DNA of 64,000 nucleotides from Adineta vaga (Eukaryota > Rotifera): NCBI GenBank assembly GCA_021613535.1, contig CP075492.1, forward strand, positions 1,488,001 through 1,552,000, written 5' to 3'. A model generated the notes under the pieces. That model was given only the letters and a program-made list of their open reading frames with translations, had not been told where the DNA came from and made no database searches. Below are positions 11,934-22,431 of the stretch, in pieces. Position 1 is the first letter of the stretch, and every line of letters begins with the position of its first letter. The position numbers and the translations under genes are program-made.

Positions 11934-13235
11934 GTGAATTTGATTGTTTTAGAATTAAATATCAGAGAACGAATTCATAAAATAAAAGACAAAATCAAGA
12001 TCATTGTTGTAAATCTTAATTTATTTCCATCCATTCCTCCAACGGAAAATGAACATGAACTTAAAAGTCAACGTTTATCAAGTCGATTATTTATTTTTCT
12101 TCTTTTATTTTCATTAACAATTCTTCTTCTTTATAATTCATTAATTACTATTACACAAACTGTAAATATCAAACAACCAACAATGACAAAATATTTACAA
12201 TTATATTCAACATATTCTCAAACATTAACATGTTCATGTACAAAAATATCAATTAATTATGAAAAGTTTATTCAAATTAATTATACAATTCATCAAATAT
12301 GTCAGAGTTATTTTGTTACACAACATTGGATTGATTATTTATTTGCTTCTGGTAGAAACGTTTTTCTTATATCCTATGATTTTCGATCAACAAGTACATT
12401 AACATTTCAAGCAATCAGTACATTTTGTGATTTAGTTCAACAAACAATCAATAATCGTCTAAATGAATTTTATTCTAATAAATATATAAGTTCAATTCTT
12501 ATTGCTTCTTCAACATTTGATTTTCAAATTAAATCAATAGTTTCATCATTTATATCATCAATAACAAATGAATTTTTATTATCAATTTTAACAATAAGAC
12601 AAATGATTCAAAGTAATACTTTATTATATTCGCAATTAAGAAATTTTATACTATATGCATATTCAAATGATGTCAACGTTTATTCATATCCAATGGTATA
12701 TGGAAATTGTAGTTGTGCAAGTTCTGCAAAATGTGTTTATATATCAGAAATGTACGATGTAGTTACAGGTGAAATATTATCCAATGTACCAGGTATGCAA
12801 TCAGGTTGTTATATTGTTGAAGCATTATTACAATCAGATCTTCGTTGTTTTTATGATCAAATATGTTTAAATAAAATCTTATCATATTTTACTTTATCAC
12901 CATCAATAAATATTACAGTTCTTGATCAATCTTTATTAATCAACTTTACAGTAAATTCAACATTTGAAAATATTTTGAATCAATTAATGGTTGAAGAATG
13001 GAATTCATCGATTTATTATGAGAATTATTATGTTGAATGTGAACCATCACAATGTATTTATACTTATCAAACAAGAAATAATGGAATTTATATTATCACA
13101 ACAATTATTGGTTTAATTGGTGGATTGGTTACAGTTTTGAAGATAGTTATACCACGATTAGTTACATATATGAAGATTTTAATTGAAAGATTTAAAAGAA
13201 AACGTGCTGCAGTCACACCAATGATTCAGAATTAA
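11934..13235 (+). CDS. gene C: two-TM Cys-rich surface protein, paralogue of A and B
   Basis: The frame begins right after an in-frame TAG that is also a good acceptor (TTGAATAG before 11934). The first codon is GTG and there is no ATG before the conserved core, so a 5' exon is expected. Order of parts: an amphipathic basic N-terminus (RERIHKIKDKIKIIVVNLNL), FPSIPP, TM1, the Cys-framed ectodomain, TM2 and a basic tail that differs from A and B (IERFKRKRAAVTP). Base identity with B is near complete outside V1 (about 12342-12381) and V2 (about 12616-12802), including at silent positions. The sequences before the core and after TM2 are unrelated to A and B. Confidence 0.82.
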   Translation: MNLIVLELNIRERIHKIKDKIKIIVVNLNLFPSIPPTENEHELKSQRLSSRLFIFLLLFSLTILLLYNSLITITQTVNIKQPTMTKYLQLYSTYSQTLTCSCTKISINYEKFIQINYTIHQICQSYFVTQHWIDYLFASGRNVFLISYDFRSTSTLTFQAISTFCDLVQQTINNRLNEFYSNKYISSILIASSTFDFQIKSIVSSFISSITNEFLLSILTIRQMIQSNTLLYSQLRNFILYAYSNDVNVYSYPMVYGNCSCASSAKCVYISEMYDVVTGEILSNVPGMQSGCYIVEALLQSDLRCFYDQICLNKILSYFTLSPSINITVLDQSLLINFTVNSTFENILNQLMVEEWNSSIYYENYYVECEPSQCIYTYQTRNNGIYIITTIIGLIGGLVTVLKIVIPRLVTYMKILIERFKRKRAAVTPMIQN

Positions 13236-14400
13236 TTTCAATATGTTGACATCGAGAAAAAGCTCCATATAAAGAGTTTCATAAATTATTTTAAGAAACT
13301 ATCATATTTAATCTTTTTAAAAATACTTAAAATATTTCACATAAGAATATTCATTTAATCAAATAAAAATATTTTTGTAAAATTCTTTTATTTAATAGTG
13401 CCAATGTCAAAAAATTGAGTTGAACTATTCAAGCATTCAACTATATACTTGCGGCGTCGTAAGCGCGTGCACACATAGCATATAGATAACAAATCGCCCT
13501 ATGAAGGTGAACTGAGTAGTTAAATTCAACTTTCGAATCTTATATGTATAGTACTTGATAAAATCGATAGTCGATAGAGAATAATATGAGAATGATCTAT
13601 AATAAGGCGAAAATTCATGGTCGTATGGCGACGATTCTTAAGGGCGTGGATGAGACAAGCAGTCATGACCGATTTTGATCATATATCACAAAGATCAAAA
13701 TTGATCAATTTAAATAAATTCAAACTTGACTAGTTTATGATCAATTTCAAGCTACTTAAAATGTTTGCTTGCCCCTCTTCTTTCTTGTGAAGAAAACGTA
13801 TATATATATATGTTGAGAAAAAAAGGTGGAAGTAACCTATAGAACTATGAACGAAAGAAACGTCCCTATGATACATATGAATAACACCATATGCACAAAA
13901 AGGAAAGAAATAGTCATATATCCTTAGTTTTTTATTTGATGTAATCGTTTTCTTGTGTTATTTTTTCTGAACTTGTTTCTTGCATATTATATGCTTGTTA
14001 AGAAAAGAGAATTCAATTGTCTCATTGATGAAAGGTTTTCGTTTTTAATTTCTCATAGTAAAATCTGGTTGATTATCAGTATCAACAAGACTAGACATGT
14101 GTGAATATCCTAAAAAAGTACCGGATAGTTACCGAGGCGCTGGGTGGATGCTGAGGTGCTGCCGACACCCGGTCTGCACTTACCCTCATGCAGACCCGCA
14201 ATTTCCATTTCCTATACTCATCCTTTCAAGATTAAAAATTAGTTATTGCATAAAAGTCAATCTATTCATGAGAAAAAAAATTCCATTAACATTAACCGTT
14301 AATATTAATAGCATAAGATTCCGTTACAATTAGCAAATCTACTTCCATATAAAGTATCTATACAAGTGATATACTAGCGCCGACGCGATTGAGTTGAACA
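13236..14400. other. intergenic, no gene seen
   Basis: AT-rich sequence. The stretch 13670-13760 has several GATCAAAATTGATCA-like palindromic words, and 14100-14210 is GC-richer and may be a repeat remnant. No gene is supported. Confidence 0.35.
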
Positions 14401-14408
14401 AACAGACA

Positions 14409-15080
14409 CTAAGGAAAGGGGGCATGAAGATTATCTACTTCCATTTCATCCCGTAAACAGCTGTTCTTACTCATGACAATAGTTAGCCAACAGTCATCAC
14501 AATGAAATGTTAATTCAATCATAACATCTTCTCTTTCAGATATCTTTGTTCTAGTTCCGCTTAAACCTTCATTAACAATGCGGCAACCACTCGTAAACCG
14601 TCCATATGTAGAAGGAGTTGTATGATACTGACCTGCCATCATGAATCTATCTGTTTCAACCCGTATTTGACGCGAATGAATTCCAATGAATTCAGAGCCA
14701 TAGTGCAGTTTTATGCGAATGTGGTGAGGACTTGAAGAATATGAGTTCTTCCCAAGAGCACATTGAAAAGACGATTTTTTAACCGTTTCGAATACTCGTC
14801 CGTGATCAAGGAATTGTGCCTCATCTTCTTCAAGAAAATAAACTTCAGCAAATTTTTCGTCGCTCACGTCGTTAGTCGTGGTGGAGTTAGCTACCACTGT
14901 ACATATGATCGCCGCACTTTCCCCTTTTCTTAAAGTTCTTTGTTGGTTTTCCTCGAAGTCATACGCCTTTGTAGAACTTACACTTCTTTTATCTACTGCT
15001 CGTCGTAAAAACGCTTTTCTCTTTTTTCTCTCACCTCTACTGTTTGCCTTAAAAGCGCTTTTTTTCTCTTATTTTATGTT
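14409..15080 (-). pseudogene. possible SPRY-like domain protein, partial
   Basis: The minus-strand frame is open from about 15080 to the stop at 14409, about 220 codons. The only early ATG-like option is internal. The second half reads like a SPRY/B30.2-type fold: GIHSRQIRVE, TPSTYGRFTSGCRI, REDVMIELTFHCDDCWL and a final DNLHAPFP, the point at which SPRY domains usually continue with a hydrophobic strand. That strand is missing, so the frame ends early. The N-terminal half (KAYDFEENQQRTLRKGES) is unrecognised and basic. GC content is higher than in neighbouring DNA. It may instead be an internal exon of an unrecognised gene. The SPRY assignment is by eye only. Confidence 0.35.
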
Positions 15081-15149
15081 AGGAGCAACATTTCTTCAGA
15101 ACACCGTGACAATCTCAAATCGGATAATCTATGACTTTATACGATAGGA

Positions 15150-16330
15150 AAACAGCTCGGAAATTGGGTTTGACCGTACTATATAATAAGGGACAGACTT
15201 GGAATCAGACCGCTCTGCTCTGACCTTTCAGACTGGTATAGATCGATTTGATCGGTATTTTTTATCATACTTTACGATACGAAAACTGAATTAATGCATT
15301 TTGTTCGTTTCTATTGATTTTTGTCACGCTAAATCTAAATATTAAAAAAGATTTATGATTTTTTCTAAATGTTGTACCAATTTCTAATCTTTTTCAATTG
15401 TGCAAATTTTAAGAAGACTAGAACATAATATTTACCGTAAAAATGCGATATTTTCACCTTAATTTCACTTCATAGTTTTTTTTGTAAGGCAGATTTTTAC
15501 CATTAGATCTGCCGTTCATCAGTCTCATCCGGATTCTTAATTTCTCGGTTATCCACCGTTTGGAAGGAGTAGGTCGATCCAGACCCGACCGGGTCTGGCT
15601 CCGAGTCAAATACTTATTTTAGCAGACCTAGTTTGTATTTAGCTTTACATTTAAACCACATGAAATTTAAATCAACATATAGTATAATATTTACTTTTTC
15701 TTTATCAAAATTTACTAATGATTTTTTATCATTTACATAAATGTGGAAAATGCGGATTAGAATTTGAGTGTTGTGTGAACTTTAAAAAGTGAAAGTGTTT
15801 GATTTCACACTCTCTAAAAATGTAGATTTTATCGAAGTCAAATAACGCTTGATCAGATATATCATTTCACGAGAACCACTGCAACCCACTTCGACACAAC
15901 AAACCTCGTATTGCATAGCGGATAATACCCTATTGGGGAAATTTATATCTCAGAAGATGACACTAGAATTCAAAACCTCCACACTCATCTCTAGATCATA
16001 TTCGTTCGATATCGGTTGTACTCGATCGCACTTTACAAAACTTCCGTTCATCGATGGACAACTTCTTTTTATTAAGGAGTGTTTTGTACACGTGTTTATT
16101 ATCGTAATATTTATCATTCACTTTTGGTTTAGTTCGATCTAGCGGAGATCGATAGATTCTCAAATCATACACTACCGAGCCATTAAATATTCTAAAAGGA
16201 CACTGAGAGTACCATCCTAGTATAGCGCTTGAGGACCCAAGTGTACTCTCAAATTATACTAGAATATTTCACTGAATTTTAACCATTAGCCGCTCCCCCT
16301 AATAAAGTAATTAAAATTTTCTAAAACAAA
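15150..16330. other. intergenic, no supported gene
   Basis: The stretch 15170-15610 contains GACC/GGTC-rich words (for example GACCCGACCGGGTCTGG near 15585), which suggests a repeat remnant. The plus ORF 15849-16142 has no recognisable features. Confidence 0.35.
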
Positions 16331-17214
16331 TTAATGTGATTTAATTTTTTTGAAAAAATCTACATTTAAAATCCGATATAAAATAAACGAATTCATTATC
16401 CATAAGATAGGTAAACAAAGAAACATAATAAAATAATAATAATAAATTCCAATTCGTTGACCATCATAATAAATAGAAATTGTAACATGAAATAACATTC
16501 CAAAACGACATAAAAGACAAGTTATTAAATTAATAATCATATTTAATTGAACAATTAAATATTTCTCCGATATTTTATATAATTGAAATAATTTTCTTAT
16601 ATGTAAAAATATTGAATTAAATTCAGCTATTAATGTTAATGTTTGATAACCAATATTTTTTAAAAGAATTAAATTTGGAAGAAAAATTAAAATAATCTTA
16701 ACAAAAAATGTTTTCAATTTAATAAAAATCAAATTTCTCAAAAACTTACAAGAACATGATGAAGTGTCATTTCTAATAAATCAGATCCTCGTCGATTTGA
16801 AATAACATCAATTAAATCATAACAAAAATATCCTGAAAAACAAAAAGAATAAAATTATTTCTTAAAAATCAATTTGAAATTTGATTAACCAAATGAAAAT
16901 GAACAAATGAAATAAGTTATCCATGTTATATGATTTACATAATCAAAATGAATATCTTCCGAATAAATATAAAGACTATAAATAGATAAAATACCAGTAA
17001 TAATTGCATGAAGAAGACTTAACCAAATATTTGTTTGTTTAAAACGTTCAATATTGAAATCAGTAAAACAAGTATGAAAATATGATGATGATTGAATTTC
17101 TTTTTCTTTATTATTTGTTATTAATAAATGACATAAATAACGACATATAATAAAGAAAATAAACGAAATAATTGAACAAATTAAACCAATAAGATTGCTT
17201 TGAGGTATCATCAA
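16331..17214 (-). CDS. TLC-domain multipass protein (TLCD4/TMEM56-like), 3 exons
   Basis: Exons are 17214-16890, 16832-16750 and 16696-16331 on the minus strand. The joins keep frame (phases 1 and 0) across introns of 57 and 53 bp, giving 257 residues. The protein is almost all membrane segments. Exon 2 encodes GYFCYDLIDVISN and LLEMTLHHVL, the glycine/tyrosine and HH motif typical of TLC (TRAM-LAG1-CLN8) domains. Exon 3 encodes LTLIAEFNSIFLHIR, the E-F-x-S/T-x-F-L-x-x-R signature of the TLCD family, and MNSFILYRIL near the end. Relatives sit in the ER or plasma membrane and affect membrane lipid composition. The exact substrate cannot be read from the sequence. It lies head to head with the NHL gene at 17907. 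Confidence 0.8.
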
Positions 17215-17906
17215 TTCAAATAATATTTATTGATAGAATCAATAGATACCTTTATGTCCTTCAGTTTTATTTCACGTGTATCATTTATATATACAGAGCG
17301 AGAGAGAAAGAGGAAAAAAAACAAGCTTATATTTATTCATAAACAAATAACAGAATGATTCATTTAATCAATATGATCACAAATTACATATTTTCTCATT
17401 TAGTATTGAATAGACAATATTCTATACGTCTAAATATCCTTTTGAATATGAGGAAAGAAAAAAAAAACATGATATGAAATCGAATTTATATTTGTAATTT
17501 TAGAATATTTATCACCATTGAATTGTCTAATTCGACTTGGAATATTATCTATATGTAATTATACCTCACACAAAATGTTTTCCTGTAAGAATAAGAAGTT
17601 TTATTTTGGTTATAATTGAAAATTCTTTACAAATATGATCTCTGCTTACAAATTCTATTGATGAGTAACATGTTTAAATGTTTATCTATCAAAAATAATG
17701 ATTAGGAGCATTGTTTGAAAATCATTATTTATATTCAAAGTGAAATTCGACATCATACTCATAATTTATGTTTATTTATTATTCATTAAAGAAAAATAAT
17801 GAATAATTTTCTTTAGTTATTTATTTATATTTTAAAAGCATTTCAAATAGAAGATAAAGTATTTGTTTATAACATAACATTAGAAAAGTTTTGAAATAAT
17901 TTTCAG
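17215..17906. promoter_or_regulatory. shared intergenic region of divergent TLC and NHL genes
   Basis: This 692 bp gap separates two start codons that point away from each other, so it must hold both promoters. It is AT-rich with several TATAAA/TATATA-like words, and no specific element can be assigned. Confidence 0.4.
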
Positions 17907-19496
17907 ATGAAAATTCTTCTGTATTCTTATTTTTTTCTTTTTCTAAGAAATGAAATATATTCTCAATATTTGTATCAATCTTTATATATTTTATCAAATT
18001 CTGGAACTCAATTTTCTCCATCAAATCGAGCAGCACAATTAATAAATTCAATATTTGTTAATTCATTGAAATTATGTGCTATTCAATGTAATCAAAATTC
18101 TTTATGTCGAATATTTGAATATGGTTCAATTCAATCCAATCAATGTTTACTTTTTGAAGGTGATTTAGATATTCAAGGTCATCTTATTTCATCATTGATG
18201 ACAAATTCTCAAGTTGGTATTATTCAAATAAAATCATCTCTTTTTATTAATTATGGTCAATCATGTTTAACTATTTGTTCACAAAATCGTTATTTAAAAT
18301 GTAATGATCATTTTCTATGTGATTGTATAGAACATACATATTGGAATTCATCTAGTCGAATGTGTCTTTCTCAAATGACAATATCAGGATCATTTTGTTC
18401 TCCAAATATGAATATGTGTCGTAATGATTTGAATTTAACCTGTTCATTTAATAATCAATGTATTGGTTAGTTGAATTGGCTTTTTTTCTTCAAATTATTT
18501 AAATACAAATCTTTTTTCTTTTTTTTTTAAGATAGCAGAATATCTACTTGGTCTAATGGAATAACAATAGCTGATAGAAATACAATCATACAAGGAAGTT
18601 CATCTGTTGGTCTTGATTATCCAATGGGAATTGATATTTATGAAAATAATAATGATGAATCATTAGTTATTGTTGATTCAACAAAAAGTGAAATTATTTC
18701 TATAGAAAATATTCTTTCAAATAACAAAACAATATTAGTTTTAATTCATTCTTGGTTAAATGATAATTTACAAAATCCAAGTGGACTTTTTCTTGATAAA
18801 AATAATTTATATGTTGTTGATTGTAATCAATTTCGTATTGTTTTATTTTCTTCAATGCAAACAACTGATCCATTACCACAAAATATAGCTGGAATTAAAG
18901 GAATGAATGGTAATCAATTACAAAGATTTCAATATCCTTATGGAATAATTGTTGATTATCAAAAGAATCTTTATGTTGCTGATACTTATAATCATCGAAT
19001 TATGTTTTGGTCAGTCAATTCTACTTCGGGAATTATTTTAACAGGTACAGGAATAATAGGATCAGGACCAACAGAACTTAGTGCTCCTTATGCAGTATTT
19101 CTTGATGAAAATAAAGGTAATTTATATGTAGCAGATAAAGATAATCATCGAATTCAATTATTTTATATAAATGATACAATTCCGCTGCACGGAATAACAG
19201 TAGCCGGAGGAAATGGACCTGGATCAGGAAGTCAACAACTTAATCAACCGACAGATATTTGGATATCAAAGAAAACTGAAACAATGTTTATTGTTGATTC
19301 AGGCAATCATCGTGTTCAACTTTGGAATATAGGAGAATCATCAGGTGTTACTGTTGCTGGAGATCCTAATGGTCAATCAGGTTCAGATTCTTCTAGAATG
19401 TCTTCACCATTTGGAATTACTTTTAATAAAAATGAAAGTCGAATGTATATTACAGATATTGGAAATAAAAGAATTCAATATTTTCAAATTAATTAA
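17907..19496 (+). CDS. secreted Cys-rich protein with six NHL repeats, 2 exons
   Basis: Exons 17907-18465 and 18532-19496 join in phase 1 across a 66 bp intron (GTTAGT...TTTTTTTTAAG) to give 507 residues. The N-terminus MKILLYSYFFLFLRNEIYS is a signal peptide. Residues about 30-180 hold many Cys (LCAIQCNQNSLCRIFEY looks like a PAN/apple-type motif, then CNDHFLCDC). Exon 2 encodes about six NHL blades with the usual GI-x-VD, LYVADTYNHRI and NHRVQLW wording, enough for one beta-propeller. NHL propellers bind proteins or glycans. Here the domain is predicted to be extracellular, with no RING or kinase attached. Its partner is unknown. Confidence 0.85.
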
Positions 19497-19569
19497 AATA
19501 TTAATTTAATAAAACTCGTTTATTTATTCATTATATTTTACTACTACTAATAATAATAATAAAAAGAAA

Positions 19570-19653
19570 GGCTACACCTAGGATCGAACCAAGGGACCTT
19601 TCGATCTGCAGTTGAATATTCTACCATATTCAGCGAAGCATATCCTAGCTCCC
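19570..19653 (-). tRNA. tRNA-Cys-like sequence (GCA anticodon), probably a pseudogene or tRNA-derived element
   Basis: Minus-strand reading shows a perfect B-box/T-loop (GGTTCGATCC), an A-box-like TGGTAGAAT and an anticodon loop CTGCAGA with anticodon GCA. The T stem pairs (CTTGG/CTAGG) and the anticodon stem mostly pairs (TTCAA/TCGAA). The acceptor strands do not pair well (GGGAGCT against TGTAGCC) and the D loop appears enlarged. It is therefore either a degenerate tRNA-Cys or the head of a tRNA-derived SINE. Confidence 0.5.
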
Positions 19654-20152
19654 GATTCGAGTATTTGCTCTCTCGATTCGCTCGAGAGCTTGTTTCAATG
19701 AAACAGAGATCGGTTACAGATAGATTTTGGTTATCACTATCGATTTCACATCTTATTTTTTAATTTCAATGTTGTTATCTTATAGTTACATAAATATTCA
19801 ACTCAGTCATTCATTGCGTTGTTCCCTTGACTGAAAGGAGGATCATGTTCGAAAAAATCGAAACTTCGTTATTATGTGTCTATGTTTGTCATGCGTTAAG
19901 AGTTGTCAATGCAAAGTTTGATTTTAGAAAACAAATTTAAAGAGATACCCTTAGGTGCTCATACACTATATTATGGGAGTGTTCTTGGTTTCTCATGGTA
20001 CTCGAAAATCGATGTGCACTATCAAGAAAGGATTTTATTGCTATTCTAACTATAAGAATGGAAATAAAAATATGATCAAAGAAGGCGCTGGTTAATTTCC
20101 TGAGGGTAAGTGTGTTTCCTATACTCTCACCCACACCCTATGTGTTCACAGT

Positions 20153-20328
20153 ATTGATGAAACCATATCGTATTATGATCTTAATTGTGAAGTATCACTT
20201 AATGGTCAAGTTATTATTCGATCAAAAGATGAAATAAAATAGAAAATAGAAAAACGATTTTTAGATCCAAATTATAAAGTTCAAATTGTTGAATTTTTAC
20301 CAATTGAAAAGGAAAATCTATTCAATTA
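20153..20328 (+). pseudogene. short coding remnant with in-frame stop
   Basis: The frame reads DETISYYDLNCEVSLNGQV and then IIRSKDEIK, a TAG, KIEKRFLDPNYKVQIVEFLP and a terminal TAA. Composition and acidic/basic spacing look protein-like across the stop, so this is likely the last exon of a dead gene. I do not recognise the family. Confidence 0.35.
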
Positions 20329-20615
20329 ATAATCACCAATCTGAACAACTAATCTACATCTATGATTCATCCATATGACTCTTCTATTGATTTGATTTGA
20401 TGTCTCTAACAAAAACAAGACCTAACCAAGTGTTTTTCTTCTCTGTATAATATTCAGTATTTAGTTTCGTCACTTTCATCTACACTCAGCTTTTTTTTGT
20501 TGTTGCGAACAATATAAGATAAAACAGATTGATATTCAAGAATGAGACACGTTGTATAGTTCTTGTTATCTTTTTCATCAGTTTTGAGTTACATTTTTTA
20601 TTTAATATTATCAAC

Positions 20616-21821
20616 ATGAAACTATCTCTTCTTTATTCCTTGTTAATTTTTATATTAATAAATATATTGGTGAATACTCATATTCATTATTCTCGTTCTA
20701 AGTCTTCGTTAATCAATAACGAATCTTCTTTTCCTTTATTCAATGCTGCAGAAGTTAATCTAAAAATCCCAGCTATTGGTCTTGGACTTGGATTCTATGG
20801 TGGTAATAATGAACCATATGGTATATATCCTGAATGTGGTGCTGAGACACATGTTGATACTTCTGGTCATCTTAATCCACCACCACCTGGTTGTGGACTT
20901 AATACTCAAAAAGCAGTATATACATGGTTGAATAAAGTTGGTGGACGTCGACTTGATTGCGCTAATTCATACTATAATCATAAATCTATTGCTCAAGGTA
21001 TTCAACAAAGTGGTATTAATCGATCTGATATCTTTATTTTGAGTAAAGTTGGACCAACATTTGCTTTAGGTTATAATGATACAATCAATCAAACGATCGA
21101 TATTTTACAAGAACTTCAAACAACTTGGATTGATCTTTTACTTGTACATTGGCCAATTATGAAACATCCTGCTCAATCATATATACCAAAGAGTTCTGAT
21201 CCTCTATGTAATATGAGTAATCCATTGACATATAATGAGAAAAATTGTCGTCTTTCAACTTGGTCTGCTATGATAACATTATTTAATCGTGGAATAGTAC
21301 GTTCTATTGGTGTATCAAATTATAATATAACACATTTACAAGAAATTATCAATGCTGGAATGATATTACCAAGTGTTAATCAAGTTTCATTTCATCCCTA
21401 TAATTATCGAACTGGACGAACTGATTTACTTAAATTTTGTCAGAAGAATAACATTCAATTAATAGCTTATTCACCATTAGGAGTATCTGATGTACATCAA
21501 TTTCCAATAATATACAAAAGTAGAGCAACAGGCATGTATTCTACATTATTTCAAGATCCTTTGATTATTTCATTGGCTAGAACTTATGAACGTACTGAAG
21601 CACAAATCTTACTACGTTGGATTCATCAATTAGGTGTCGCATCTAATCCACGATCAATGAATGAAACTCATATGAGAGAAAATCTCGATATTCTCTCGAA
21701 TCCATTTACTATTAACGATGATGATATGATGCACATAACCAATCTAGCTCAAGATACATGTGAAATTGATTCGGATTGGTATCAATGTGTGGGAGATGGA
21801 AATCCTCCTTATAAATATTGA
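20616..21821 (+). CDS. secreted aldo/keto reductase family protein
   Basis: I chose the ATG at 20616 because it starts a clean signal peptide (MKLSLLYSLLIFILINILVN). The open frame extends upstream to 20529 only through a non-ATG codon. The 401-residue product has the AKR (beta/alpha)8 hallmarks: IPAIGLGLGFYGG at strand 1, DCANSYYNH (Asp114 and Tyr119, the catalytic pair), LSKVG (Lys144), LLLVHWP (His178), GVSNYN, VNQVSFHPY and the NADPH-binding end (SNPRSMNETHMREN). It has an insert of about 30 residues with two Cys (YPECGAE...PPPPGCG) between strand 1 and the catalytic loop, and it is about 80 residues longer than usual AKRs. It would reduce carbonyls with NADPH if active. A luminal or extracellular location is inferred and unusual. 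It is intronless, with an AATAAA near 21845. Confidence 0.88.
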   Translation: MKLSLLYSLLIFILINILVNTHIHYSRSKSSLINNESSFPLFNAAEVNLKIPAIGLGLGFYGGNNEPYGIYPECGAETHVDTSGHLNPPPPGCGLNTQKAVYTWLNKVGGRRLDCANSYYNHKSIAQGIQQSGINRSDIFILSKVGPTFALGYNDTINQTIDILQELQTTWIDLLLVHWPIMKHPAQSYIPKSSDPLCNMSNPLTYNEKNCRLSTWSAMITLFNRGIVRSIGVSNYNITHLQEIINAGMILPSVNQVSFHPYNYRTGRTDLLKFCQKNNIQLIAYSPLGVSDVHQFPIIYKSRATGMYSTLFQDPLIISLARTYERTEAQILLRWIHQLGVASNPRSMNETHMRENLDILSNPFTINDDDMMHITNLAQDTCEIDSDWYQCVGDGNPPYKY

Positions 21822-22431
21822 AGATAGATTAAAACTTGAACAATGAATAAACTTATATGTTCTTTTTTTGATTTGTTCGATTAAAACGAATCTCCTATTT
21901 AACATGGAAGACTTTTCAGACGTGATTTCGAATATTCATTGTCATTAAATCCATTAACAATAATAGTAATGAATAATATGTTTGAAGGATACAGGATCAA
22001 GTGAGTGAGGATGAGACTATACTCTTAACACACTCACACCCACCCTTTCATCGAAGTTGGTTCGGAACAACAATGAAGTGTTTGGTTTTTTTTTCATTAT
22101 TTATTAATCTTGAGAGAAATTATTTAGGATCCTTTCGTACTGCATGATTTACTCAAACAATTATTATACAATGAAACATATTTTGAACAATATTATGATC
22201 TGTAATTTAATATATAAAATATAACGTTGAAGATTTTATTGAAACTATTCATTATAATATTAAATCTGAAATGATATAATTAAATAGAGTATTTTGAACG
22301 AGAATTAATGATCACATGTCTTTCATTCATCAATTGATATTAATACATCCGAAAGAAAGAACGAAAAAGATTCATATTCATCATTATAACAATACTTTAG
22401 TCTTTATTTTTCTATTTATTTTGAAAAAAAA
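21822..22431. other. intergenic with telomere-like motif
   Basis: It contains a CACTCACACCCACCCTTT word at about 22030-22047 (see the short-repeat finding) and otherwise AT-rich sequence that includes the promoter region of the next GPCR. Confidence 0.4.

Noticed and set aside
15849-16142. 97-codon plus ORF
   Set aside because: It has no signal, domain or splice context, and a length expected by chance in this sequence.
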